From an uncultured Prevotella sp. (GTDB taxonomy: Bacteria; Bacteroidota; Bacteroidia; Bacteroidales; Bacteroidaceae), in the NCBI GenBank assembly GCA_937898715.1, contig CALEKA010000120.1, positions 1 to 64,000 on the forward strand: a stretch of 64,000 nt of DNA, read 5' to 3'. Shown here piece after piece: positions 26,074 through 33,622 of this stretch; position 1 is the first letter of the stretch; each line of letters begins with the position of its first letter. The translations under genes and the position numbers were made by a program. A model generated the notes under the pieces. The model saw nothing but the letters and a program-made list of their open reading frames with translations, made no database searches and was not told the DNA's origin.

Positions 26074-26604
26074 TCATCTTCTTCTCATCTTCCCCCACAG
26101 ATATCCTCCCAAGCCAGCAGCAATGATGATGAGGATGGGCGACACTCCGCAGAATGAGATGAGCAGACAAGCCAGGATGGGAATCCACAGCGTGCGGAGC
26201 GTGATCTTCGCCGTCTTGGCCATGTTGAAGCAAGGCACAGCTATCAGAGCTACCACGGCAGGACGCACGGTGGCAAAGAACTTCATCACGTAAGGATTGT
26301 CCTTAAACGAGTGGAAGAACATGGCAATCAGCGTGATGGCGATGATAGAGGGCAGAGCTATGCCCAGTGCACCGACTATGCCGCCCCACACACCGCGAGC
26401 CTTGTAGCCAATGTGGCTTGCCATGTCGATGGCGAAGATGCCGGGAGTGGCTTGTGCCACGATGAGTATGTCCATAAACTCCTGCTTGTCGAGCCAATGG
26501 TTTTTGTCAACAAACTCGCGCTCCATCACCTGTATCATGGCATAGCCGCCACCCAAGGTGAGCGCTCCGATCTTGTTGCACGTAAGGAAAAATTTCAGTA
26601 GCAT
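26074..26604 (-). CDS. chrA: Chromate transporter, half-size subunit (first gene)
   Basis: The 176-residue single CHR domain carries FLTCNKIGALTLGGGYAMIQ and DILIVAQATPGIFAIDMASH, plus about five membrane helices. Compared with the partner, the second motif has PGIFAID in place of PGPIGIN, the usual difference between the two short-chain subunits. It is the upstream gene of the pair, with a -7 box at 26643-26650. Confidence 0.9.
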   Translation of the reverse strand: MLLKFFLTCNKIGALTLGGGYAMIQVMEREFVDKNHWLDKQEFMDILIVAQATPGIFAIDMASHIGYKARGVWGGIVGALGIALPSIIAITLIAMFFHSFKDNPYVMKFFATVRPAVVALIAVPCFNMAKTAKITLRTLWIPILACLLISFCGVSPILIIIAAGLGGYLWGKMRRR

Positions 26605-26642
26605 TGGGCTTTCGTTTCTTTTGTTCGTTGTCGTTTGGGGTG

Positions 26643-26650
26643 CAAAGGTA
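26643..26650 (-). promoter_or_regulatory. -7 box of the chromate transporter genes
   Basis: The minus strand reads TACCTTTG, matching TAnnTTTG, about 39 bases before the ATG at 26604. Confidence 0.6.
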
Positions 26651-27366
26651 CGTTTATTTTTTCGTACATGGGCTTACACGTCTGCTTCGCTCCCGTTTTT
26701 TACTACATGCAAAATTACAAAGCCTATTCCGGTGGAGCAAAAAGAGTGTACAAACTGTTCACTTTTTCTATCACTCTCATCTGCCGCCTCGCGTGCGCAC
26801 GTTTCAGCAAGTTTCTGCTACTATAACCCTCATAGCTTACATCTCGATAATGAAAGGCCTTGATAATCAGTTCGTATCATCCCTTGCGTGCCTGCACGCT
26901 TCCGTCACTTTTACTCACACTCCTTCGCTCTCGCTTTCGCCCCCCCCCCGAAGAGGAAAAATTATCCCCCGTTCCAGTAAGAATTATCCCCCGGTCAAGG
27001 AAAAATTAGTGGTAGTCGCTGTAGCTACGAGCACAGACCTCGCTATGGAGAGCGATAGTATGCCATCCCTCTGCATCTGACCTCCGCCTGTCTCAGCTTG
27101 CTCCCCTAAGTGCAAGCATAGTGTAGGAAATGTGTAGGCAAAAATATTTTCTTACACTCTGTAACAGGATGATAATCATTAGATTGTAGTATTATAGTGA
27201 CAGATGTGGCTTATATACAACCCAAAACTTACTGTTGCGCGCACGCGCGTGAGAGATCGTGGACATTAGCGTAGCCTTTGCTCTATTGATTCGGCTCAAG
27301 ACTTGAAATGTAATAAACTTTTTTGCTCGAAGAAAGATATACTGTTGTCATAAAGTCTTTGATATG
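26651..27366. other. Gene-free stretch with a C10 tract and 22-bp repeats
   Basis: I see no convincing gene in these 716 bases. A run of ten C lies at 26940-26949. Next come units with a 22-bp register, AGGAAAAATTATCCCCCGTT at 26954 and its relatives at 26976 and 26998. A GCGCGCACGCGCG stretch lies at 27238-27250. The longest open frame (26604-27080, plus strand) crosses the repeats and has no family-like content. Confidence 0.7.
26954..27019. repeat. 22-bp-periodic repeat, three units
   Basis: Units begin at 26954, 26976 and 26998 and share (A)GGAAAAATTA; the first two also share TTATCCCCCG. In reverse complement the unit resembles those at 48466-48553 (TTCCCATACC-TAATTTTTCC). Confidence 0.7.
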
Positions 27367-27398
27367 TTTGGAACATTCAATTATAATCCTTATCTTCG
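27367..27398 (+). promoter_or_regulatory. Promoter of the DUF4160/DUF2442 pair
   Basis: TTTG at 27367-27370, 20 bases, then TATCTTCG at 27391-27398, one mismatch from TAnnTTTG. The ATG at 27417 is 19 bases downstream. Confidence 0.65.
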
Positions 27399-27416
27399 CA
27401 AAAAGAATAAAATGAT

Positions 27417-27671
27417 ATGCCAGAATTATGCCGATTTTTAGGGATTATCATTGCAATGTTTGGTGATGATCATAATCCTCCGCATTTCCACGTGAGATAT
27501 GGAGACTATGAGGCAATCATTACTATTCAGGATGGTATCGTAAAAGGGGAGTTACCGAGAAAAGTTCTCAAAGAAGTCTTCAAATGGATGGATTTGCATA
27601 AAGATGAATTGGAGATGAATTGGGAACGACTCCAAAATGGTATGGATATTGTGAAAATAAAACCTCTTTAA
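27417..27671 (+). CDS. DUF4160 family protein
   Basis: The 84-residue protein shows the diagnostic pattern of DUF4160. It includes GIIIAMFGDDHNPPHFHVRY near the N-terminus, then GDYEAIITIQDGIVKGELP and a C-terminal WMDLHKDELEMNWERL helix. Families of this kind are usually found next to DUF2442 genes, as here, and have been suggested to act as toxin-antitoxin-like modules. That role is unproven. Its stop is 11 bases before the partner ATG. Confidence 0.88.
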   Translation: MPELCRFLGIIIAMFGDDHNPPHFHVRYGDYEAIITIQDGIVKGELPRKVLKEVFKWMDLHKDELEMNWERLQNGMDIVKIKPL

Positions 27672-27682
27672 ATGCTCGCTTT

Positions 27683-27934
27683 ATGAAAGATGTAGATTTG
27701 ATAAGAGTAGTAGATGTAGATTACATCAAAGACTATACGATGGACTTAAAGTTTAGTAATGGTGAGACTCGACGTATTGATTTTTTGCCGTTGCTGAATG
27801 GAAGCAAGCGTGAAGAGCTGAAAAATTTGAATAACTTCGTACAATTCGGATTAAACCATTGGACTCTTGAATGGTATAATGGTATAGATTTCGCTCCAGA
27901 CTTCCTATATAAGCAAGGTAAGATTATTGCATAA
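27683..27934 (+). CDS. DUF2442 family protein
   Basis: I use the ATG at 27683 (83 residues), since the longer frame from 27620 runs into the DUF4160 gene. The protein has the DUF2442 layout: VVDVDYIKDYTMDLKFSNGE, then FLPLLNGSKREELKNLNNF, ending with LEWYNGIDFAPDFLYKQGK. The last block is typical of the family (W-x-G-x-D-x-P-E/D). It forms an operon with the DUF4160 gene. Function is unknown. Confidence 0.88.
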   Translation: MKDVDLIRVVDVDYIKDYTMDLKFSNGETRRIDFLPLLNGSKREELKNLNNFVQFGLNHWTLEWYNGIDFAPDFLYKQGKIIA

Positions 27935-27973
27935 CCAAAGTTTTATACAAAGCTTTTGTGAAGTGAATCCTAA

Positions 27974-28136
27974 ACCCGTTGGCGGAATTTTTGGTTAATG
28001 GGTAAACGAGTTGACAAGTTAACAAGTAATTATGTCTTAGACAACTTGTCTCGTTAAAAGAAGAACGGTTAGACTCGACAAACTTACCTGTTCACCTGTT
28101 AACTTGTCAACCCGTTTACAAATTCCGCCAACGCGT
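27974..28136 (+). mobile_element. MITE-like element, family 2, copy B (163 bp)
   Basis: Closely similar to 20176-20339 and in the same orientation. It starts ACCCGTTGGCGGAATTT and ends with the near-complement AAATTCCGCCAACGCGT. ATCCTAA flanks both sides (27967-27973 and 28137-28143), again a 7-bp target duplication. It lies downstream of the DUF4160/DUF2442 pair and upstream of the leu leader. Confidence 0.82.
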
Positions 28137-28285
28137 ATCCTAATGAAATCCATAGTTCAAAATACAAGTTGGACTATGGATTTTATATGTACAACAAAGC
28201 GCTATAAATGAAAGCAGATATTTCTCCTCGCAACAACAAATAACGGCAGAAATCTTACTTTCTATCATTTTTTATAGAAAAAAGG

Positions 28286-28315
28286 CTTGCAATTTGTTTT
28301 TAATTTATAACTTTG
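28286..28315 (+). promoter_or_regulatory. Promoter of the leucine operon
   Basis: CTTG at 28286-28289, 18 bases, then TAACTTTG at 28308-28315. Transcription should begin near 28322, just upstream of the leader peptide ATG at 28338. Confidence 0.65.
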
Positions 28316-28337
28316 CCCTCACAAAACGAAACGATAC

Positions 28338-28406
28338 ATGGCTTACACATCTTACTTCCGACTTCGCAATTTGCTTAGCTTGCGTACGTTAGGTACGCGG
28401 GAGTGA
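28338..28406 (+). CDS. leuL: Leucine operon leader peptide (22 residues)
   Basis: A short frame opens 22 bases after the -7 box. It codes a peptide starting MAYTSYF with the stretch RLRNLLSLRTLG. Five of its 22 residues are Leu (codons 9, 12, 13, 15 and 18), and it stops with TGA at 28404-28406. The stop codon sits inside the RNA segment that can pair either with the leader itself or with the downstream terminator. The arrangement matches ribosome-stalling attenuation known for amino-acid operons. The symbol follows that role, not a recognised homologue. Confidence 0.75.
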   Translation: MAYTSYFRLRNLLSLRTLGTRE

Positions 28407-28507
28407 GAATCGTGTCTTATTAGAGTAAGACACACGGATGCCACATGGCATAGGCTGTAAGTACATACAAGCATACATCCTCACTTCCGCACCGAGCGCA
28501 AGTGAGG
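28351..28507 (+). promoter_or_regulatory. Four-segment transcription attenuator of leuACDB
   Basis: Segment 1 (28351-28360, CTTACTTCCG), segment 2 (28398-28407, CGGGAGTGAG), segment 3 (28480-28489, CTCACTTCCG) and segment 4 (28500-28507, AAGTGAGG) give three alternative stems. Pairings 1:2 and 2:3 are each 10 bp with one or two G-U pairs, and 3:4 is 8 bp followed by seven T. Stalling at the Leu codons would cover segment 1, free segment 2 to pair with 3, and prevent termination. Translation through to the stop covers segment 2 and allows the terminator. Two further local hairpins (GCGTAC/GTACGC near 28382 and GTGTCTTA/TAAGACAC at 28412-28433) lie between. Confidence 0.8.
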
Positions 28508-28514
28508 TTTTTTT
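28479..28514 (+). terminator. Attenuator terminator in the leu leader
   Basis: CCTCACTT (28479-28486) pairs with AAGTGAGG (28500-28507), followed by seven T at 28508-28514. It lies 230 bases before leuA, three bases from the MITE insertion. Confidence 0.85.
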
Positions 28515-28517
28515 ATA

Positions 28518-28698
28518 GGGTGGTTCTATTAATTCTGATGATGGGATTTGTGTGCTATTGGAAGTGTATTTTTGTAAGTAAGGGAAGGAGCATAGCGGGC
28601 TATGTGACTGAGTTTACTTACAAAAAGACGCTTTCAAGAACAGACAAATCGCACATCAGAATAGAATGCTTTATTCCTCAGAATTAATAGAACCACCC
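28518..28698 (-). mobile_element. MITE-like element, family 1, copy B (181 bp)
   Basis: Same length and, in reverse complement, clearly homologous to 16831-17011. It has identical 20-bp terminal inverted repeats and is flanked by TATA on both sides (28514-28517 and 28699-28702). The inner stem reads TTTTGTAAGTAA / TTACTTACAAAA. Compared with copy A, two stem positions differ on both arms, so base pairing is kept. It sits between the leu attenuator and leuA, and any read-through leu transcript must cross it. Confidence 0.87.
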
Positions 28699-28744
28699 TA
28701 TAACCAACCCTATTCATTGATATAACAAAACAACATTATACGAT

Positions 28745-30238
28745 ATGAGCGACAGACTTTACATTTTCGACACCACACTTCGCGATGGTGAGCAAGTGCC
28801 CGGTTGCCAACTCAACACGGTTGAGAAGATTCAAGTGGCTAAACAGCTTGAGCAGTTGGGCGTAGACGTCATCGAAGCAGGATTCCCCATCTCGAGTCCG
28901 GGCGACTTCAATTCAGTCATTGAAATATCTAAGGCTGTGACATGGCCCACCATCTGCGCACTGACACGTGCCGTAGAGAAGGACATCGACTGCGCTGCAG
29001 AAGCACTAAAGTATGCTAAGCACAAGCGTATACACACGGGTATCGGTACGAGCGATAGCCATATCAAGTATAAGTTCAACTCCACCCGCGAGGAAATTAT
29101 CGAGCGCGCCGTAGCTGCCGTGAAATATGCCAAGCGATACGTGGAAGACGTAGAATTCTATGCCGAAGACGCCGGTCGTACGGACAATGAGTACTTGGCT
29201 CGCGTGGTAGAAGCCGTGATCAAGGCAGGTGCTACGGTGGTCAACATCCCCGACACTACGGGCTACTGCCTCCCCCATGAATACGGCGAAAAGATCAAGT
29301 ACTTGATGGAACACGTAGACGGTGTGGACAAAGCCATCCTCTCTACTCACTGCCACAACGACCTGGGCATGGCCACCGCATGTACGCTCGAGGGCGTGCT
29401 CAACGGTGCACGTCAGGTGGAAGTGACCATCAACGGTATTGGCGAGCGTGCGGGCAATACCGCAGAAGAAGAGATCGCAATGATTCTGAAGTGCCACCAC
29501 CTCGACATCACCACCAATATCAACACACAGAAGATTGCTGCCACTTCGCGCATGGTAAGTTCGCTGATGAACATGCCCGTTCAGGCCAACAAGGCCATCG
29601 TAGGTCGAAATGCCTTTGCTCACTCCAGCGGTATTCACCAAGACGGTGTGCTCAAGAATGCTGAGACTTACGAAATTATCAACCCCAAGGATGTGGGTAT
29701 CGATGACAACTCTATCATCCTTACCGCACGCTCGGGCCACGCAGCCTTGAAGCACCGCCTTGAAGTGCTCGGCGTGGAGGTGAGCGACGAGAAGCTCAAC
29801 GACATCTATCAGCAGTTCCTCCTCTTGGCAGACAAGAAGAAAGAGGTGACCGACGACGATATCCTCGTGCTCGCAGGTGCTGAACGCTCAGCCTCTCATA
29901 GCATCAAGCTCGACTACTTGCAGGTGACTTCAGGCCATGGCGTACGCCCCGTAGCAGCTATCATTCTCGACATTGCTGGCGAGAAGTTCCGTGCTGCAGC
30001 TGAGGGCAATGGTCCTGTCGATGCAGCTATCAATGCTGTGAAGGATATCATCAAACGCAAGATGACCCTTAAGGAGTTTACCATCCAAGCCATCAACAAG
30101 GGCTCGGACGACGTGGGCAAGGTACACATGCAGGTGGAGTACGACGGCTCGGTATACTACGGCTTTGGCGCCAATACCGACATCGTGGCTGCGAGCGTAG
30201 AGGCCTATATCGATGCAATCAATAGTTTTAAACACTAA
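28745..30238 (+). CDS. leuA: 2-isopropylmalate synthase
   Basis: LeuA condenses acetyl-CoA with 2-ketoisovalerate, the first committed step of leucine synthesis. The 497-residue protein has the HMGL-like barrel with FDTTLRDGEQVPGCQLN, LSTHCHNDLGMATACTLEG and NGIGERAGNTAEEEI. The linker motif HSSGIHQDGVLKN follows, then the C-terminal LeuA allosteric domain (about 370-497), where leucine feedback normally acts. It is the first structural gene behind the attenuator, followed by leuC, leuD and leuB. Confidence 0.96.
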   Translation: MSDRLYIFDTTLRDGEQVPGCQLNTVEKIQVAKQLEQLGVDVIEAGFPISSPGDFNSVIEISKAVTWPTICALTRAVEKDIDCAAEALKYAKHKRIHTGIGTSDSHIKYKFNSTREEIIERAVAAVKYAKRYVEDVEFYAEDAGRTDNEYLARVVEAVIKAGATVVNIPDTTGYCLPHEYGEKIKYLMEHVDGVDKAILSTHCHNDLGMATACTLEGVLNGARQVEVTINGIGERAGNTAEEEIAMILKCHHLDITTNINTQKIAATSRMVSSLMNMPVQANKAIVGRNAFAHSSGIHQDGVLKNAETYEIINPKDVGIDDNSIILTARSGHAALKHRLEVLGVEVSDEKLNDIYQQFLLLADKKKEVTDDDILVLAGAERSASHSIKLDYLQVTSGHGVRPVAAIILDIAGEKFRAAAEGNGPVDAAINAVKDIIKRKMTLKEFTIQAINKGSDDVGKVHMQVEYDGSVYYGFGANTDIVAASVEAYIDAINSFKH

Positions 30239-30243
30239 ACTTA

Positions 30244-30384
30244 GTTTGGAGTTTTAAGGTTATGAGAGAAGTTTGGAGGTTATGAGCGAAGTTCTGAGTT
30301 TTAAGGTTATGAGGTTATAAAGTTACCCTCAGCCTGTCTTAAACTTCTTTTATAACCTCATAACCTCCAAACTCCAAACCAAAT
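30244..30384. repeat. Palindromic phrase repeat between leuA and leuC
   Basis: Direct copies of GGTTATGAG (four) and TTTGGAG occur on the left. Their complement, CTCATAACCTCCAAACTCCA followed by AAC, lies on the right at 30357-30379. The whole 150-bp gap can fold as a long stem inside the operon transcript. Related phrases lie between leuC and leuD. Confidence 0.8.
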
Positions 30385-30389
30385 ATACT

Positions 30390-31772
30390 ATGCCAACACT
30401 CTTTTCAAAAATATGGGACAGTCACGTGGTGCAACACGTAGACGATGGTCCCGACCAACTTTATATCGATCGCCTCTATGCTCATGAGGTGACGAGCCCA
30501 CAGGCCTTCGCTGGCCTCCGTCAGCGCGGGTTGCAGTGCTTCCGCCCGAAGCAAATATTCTGTATGCCCGACCACAACACGCCGACTCACGATCAAGACA
30601 AACCCATTGCCGACCCCGTATCGCGCAAGCAAGTAGATACGCTCACGCAGAATGCTCACGACTTCGGACTGAGCTACTGGGGCATGATGCATCCCAATAA
30701 TGGTATCATCCACGTGGTAGGACCCGAACAGGGACTTTCACTCCCCGGCATGACCATCGTGTGTGGCGACTCTCACACCTCTACCCACGGCGCTATGGGC
30801 GCCATTGCCTTCGGTATCGGCACATCGGAAGTAGAGATGGTCATGGCTTCGCAGTGCATCCTCCAAGCCAAGCCTAAGGCCATGCGCATCAATGTGGAGG
30901 GCAAGCTCGGAGAGGGCGTTACGGCTAAGGATGTGGCACTCTACTTGATGAGCCAGATCACCACGAGCGGTGCTACGGGCTACTTCGTAGAGTATGCTGG
31001 TTCGGCCATTCGTTCGCTCTCTATGGAGGGACGACTCACACTGTGCAACCTCTCTATCGAGATGGGCGCACGTGGCGGATTGGTAGCCCCCGACGAGGTG
31101 ACATTTGAGTATATCAAAGGACGTCCGTTTGCTCCCAAAGGAGCAGATTGGGACAAGGCCGTGGAAGAGTGGAAGAAACTGCGCACAGACGATGATGCCG
31201 TGTTCGACAAAGAAGTGACCTTCGATGCCGCCGACATAGAGCCCATGATCACCTATGGTACCAACCCTGGTATGGGCATTGGCATCACTCAGAGCATTCC
31301 AGCTCCACAGACGGAGTCGGACAAGAAGGCACTGGCCTACATGCAGTTTGCTCAAGGCGAACAGATGGTGGGCAAGAAGGTGGACTACGTATTCCTCGGG
31401 GCTTGTACCAATGGCCGCATAGAGGACTTCCGCGCTTTTGCTTCCATAGCTAAGGGACGCAAGAAGGCTCCCGAAGTGACGGCTTGGCTCGTGCCAGGAT
31501 CATGGCCCGTGATGCGACAGATTGAGGCTGAAGGACTTGATAAAGTGCTCCGTGAGGCTGGATTCGAAATACGTCAGCCCGGCTGCTCGGCTTGCTTGGC
31601 AATGAACGACGACAAGATCCCTGCAGGCAAGCTTTGCGTGTCTACCTCCAATCGCAACTTCGAGGGTCGTCAAGGACCTGGCGCACGCACTTGTTTGGCT
31701 TCGCCCCTGGTGGCTGCCGCAGCTGCCGTGACGGGCGTAATCACCGACCCAAGAGAGCTGATGAATCTTTAA
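30390..31772 (+). CDS. leuC: 3-isopropylmalate dehydratase, large subunit
   Basis: The 460-residue aconitase-family protein isomerises 2-isopropylmalate to 3-isopropylmalate, together with LeuD. It begins TLFSKIWDSHVV and carries the substrate-site CGDSHTSTHGAMGAIAFGIG. Its three iron-sulfur cysteines lie in FLGACTNGRIEDF and in PGCSACLAMN. The length is normal. It is separated from leuA by a 151-bp repeat region and from leuD by 110 bp of similar repeats, though the operon order is intact. Confidence 0.96.
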   Translation: MPTLFSKIWDSHVVQHVDDGPDQLYIDRLYAHEVTSPQAFAGLRQRGLQCFRPKQIFCMPDHNTPTHDQDKPIADPVSRKQVDTLTQNAHDFGLSYWGMMHPNNGIIHVVGPEQGLSLPGMTIVCGDSHTSTHGAMGAIAFGIGTSEVEMVMASQCILQAKPKAMRINVEGKLGEGVTAKDVALYLMSQITTSGATGYFVEYAGSAIRSLSMEGRLTLCNLSIEMGARGGLVAPDEVTFEYIKGRPFAPKGADWDKAVEEWKKLRTDDDAVFDKEVTFDAADIEPMITYGTNPGMGIGITQSIPAPQTESDKKALAYMQFAQGEQMVGKKVDYVFLGACTNGRIEDFRAFASIAKGRKKAPEVTAWLVPGSWPVMRQIEAEGLDKVLREAGFEIRQPGCSACLAMNDDKIPAGKLCVSTSNRNFEGRQGPGARTCLASPLVAAAAAVTGVITDPRELMNL

Positions 31773-31789
31773 GGTAAAATACAAAAGGC

Positions 31790-31876
31790 ATAAAGTAACT
31801 TTATAACCTTATAACCTCTAAACTACAAACGGAGCGAAGCGACTTTATTACCTCATAACCTAAATACTCCAAACTC
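31790..31876. repeat. Phrase repeat between leuC and leuD
   Basis: Copies of CTTTATAACCTTATAACCTC, CTAAACTACAAAC and CCTCATAACC occur here. They correspond to the right half of the repeat between leuA and leuC. No coding signal is seen. Confidence 0.75.
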
Positions 31877-31882
31877 AGCAAG

Positions 31883-32482
31883 ATGAGACAGAAATTCAAT
31901 ATCATAGAAAGCTGTTGCGTGCCACTCTCGCTTGAGAATGTCGACACGGATCAGATCATACCCGCCCGCTTCCTCAAGGCTACAGACAAGGAGGGATTTG
32001 GCGACAACCTCTTCCGCGATTGGCGCTACAATCCCGATGGTACGAAGAAGGACTTCGTGCTCAATGATCCCACTTATAGCGGCGAAGTGCTCGTGGCAGG
32101 TAAAAACTTCGGTTGCGGCTCAAGCCGTGAACACGCTGCATGGGCCATTGCTGGATATGGCTTCAGAGTAGTGGTAAGTTCGTTCTTCGCCGATATTCAT
32201 AAGCAGAACGAACTCAACAACTTCGTGTTGCCCGTAGTGGTGAGCGAAGGCTTCCTGAAAGAACTCTTCGCAAGCATCAAGGCCGACCCTAAGATGAAGG
32301 TAAAGGTGGATCTGCCCAACCAGACCATCACCAACGAGGCAACGGGCCAGAGCGAACATTTCGACATCAATGGCTACAAGAAATATTGCCTTGAGAATGG
32401 ACTTGACGATATAGACTTCTTAGTAAACAACAAAAATAAAATAGAAACGTATGAAACTCAACATAGCAGTTTTGGCCGGTGA
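31883..32482 (+). CDS. leuD: 3-isopropylmalate dehydratase, small subunit
   Basis: The 199-residue small subunit supplies the swivelling domain of the isopropylmalate isomerase. Typical motifs are NVDTDQIIPARFLK, AGKNFGCGSSREHAAWAI, and a C-terminal FDINGYKKYCLENGLDDIDF. The 3' end overlaps leuB by 32 bases, longer than a usual 4-base coupling. The last residues (ETYETQHSSFGR) are therefore encoded by sequence that is also the start of leuB. The original stop may have been lost or shifted. Confidence 0.95.
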   Translation: MRQKFNIIESCCVPLSLENVDTDQIIPARFLKATDKEGFGDNLFRDWRYNPDGTKKDFVLNDPTYSGEVLVAGKNFGCGSSREHAAWAIAGYGFRVVVSSFFADIHKQNELNNFVLPVVVSEGFLKELFASIKADPKMKVKVDLPNQTITNEATGQSEHFDINGYKKYCLENGLDDIDFLVNNKNKIETYETQHSSFGR

Positions 32483-33512
32483 TGGCATCGGACCAGAGAT
32501 TTCAGAACAGGGCGTGGCAGTGATGACGGCCGTATGCCAGAAGTTTGGTCATGAAGTGACCTATAAGCACGCTCTCGTGGGCGCTGCTGCTATCGACGCC
32601 GTGGGCGATCCTTTCCCCGAAGAGACTTACGAAGCATGTAAGGAGGCCGACGCCGTACTGTTCTCATCCGTAGGCGACCCAAAGTTTGACAACAATCCCA
32701 ATGCAAAGGTGCGTCCAGAGCAGGGATTGCTCGCCATGCGTAAGAAGCTCGGACTCTTTGCCAACATACGACCCGTGCAGACGTTTGACTGCTTGATACA
32801 TAAGTCGCCGCTTAAGGACGAACTCGTGCGCGGCGCCGACTTCGTATGCATACGTGAGCTGACGGGCGGTATGTACTTCGGCGAGAAAAAGGAAGGCGAC
32901 GACTATGCTTACGATACCAACGCTTATTCGCGCCATGAGGTGGAACGCATCCTCAAGGTGGCTTATGCTTATGCTGGTCGACGCAAGAAGCATCTCACCG
33001 TGGTGGACAAAGCCAACGTCTTGGCTTCATCTCGCCTCTGGCGCAAGGTGGCTCAGGAGATGGCTCCGCAGTATCCCGACATCACGACCGACTTCATGTA
33101 CGTAGACAATGCTTCGATGCGCATGATTCAGGAGCCGACCTTCTTCGACGTGATGGTCACTGAGAATACATTCGGCGATATCCTTACCGACGAGGGCTCT
33201 TGCATCACTGGCTCTATGGGACTGCTCCCCTCAGCTTCTACAGGGGAAAGTACGCCCGTGTTTGAACCCATTCACGGATCGTGGCCGCAGGCTAAGGGCT
33301 TGAATATAGCCAATCCGCTGGCGCAGATTCTCTCTGTTGCGATGCTCTTCGAATACTTCAACCTTACGGCTGAAGGCAAACTCATCCGCGATGCAGTAGA
33401 CGCTAGTCTTGACAACAATGTGCGCACACCCGAAATTCAGGTAGAGGGCGGCGCTAAGTATGGCACAAAGGAAGTCGGCGCATGGATCGTCGACTGGATA
33501 GAGAAGCACTAA
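32451..33512 (+). CDS. leuB: 3-isopropylmalate dehydrogenase
   Basis: The 353-residue NAD-dependent decarboxylating dehydrogenase starts MKLNIAVLAGDGIGPEI. It carries RKKLGLFANIRPVQTF, the substrate site FVCIRELTGGMYFG, and the Mg-binding TENTFGDILTDEGSCITGSM. It catalyses the third leucine-specific step. The ATG lies 32 bases inside leuD, so the two are translationally linked. A strong terminator follows 32 bases downstream and closes the operon. Confidence 0.96.
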   Translation: MKLNIAVLAGDGIGPEISEQGVAVMTAVCQKFGHEVTYKHALVGAAAIDAVGDPFPEETYEACKEADAVLFSSVGDPKFDNNPNAKVRPEQGLLAMRKKLGLFANIRPVQTFDCLIHKSPLKDELVRGADFVCIRELTGGMYFGEKKEGDDYAYDTNAYSRHEVERILKVAYAYAGRRKKHLTVVDKANVLASSRLWRKVAQEMAPQYPDITTDFMYVDNASMRMIQEPTFFDVMVTENTFGDILTDEGSCITGSMGLLPSASTGESTPVFEPIHGSWPQAKGLNIANPLAQILSVAMLFEYFNLTAEGKLIRDAVDASLDNNVRTPEIQVEGGAKYGTKEVGAWIVDWIEKH

Positions 33513-33543
33513 GATTCTCCTTCCTTAGAATTTATACATTTAG

Positions 33544-33598
33544 CGGGCAGACTATGAATGAGAGTAGGATTTACTCTCGCTCATGGTCTGCCCGTTTT
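33544..33598 (+). terminator. Terminator of the leucine operon
   Basis: CGGGCAGAC at 33544 begins a stem of more than 20 bp with interruptions. The complement ends GTCTGCCCG at 33594, followed by TTTTG. Confidence 0.85.
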
Positions 33599-33622
33599 GT
33601 TCGCAGATTGCTGATACTTATC

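Noticed and set aside
26604..27080. 158-codon plus-strand frame upstream of the chromate transporter genes
   Set aside because: It crosses the C10 tract and the 22-bp repeats, lacks a domain, and its start overlaps the opposite-strand gene's start region.
29006..29755. 249-codon minus-strand frame inside leuA
   Set aside because: Shadow of leuA; composition rich in His, Val and Cys with no domain signal.
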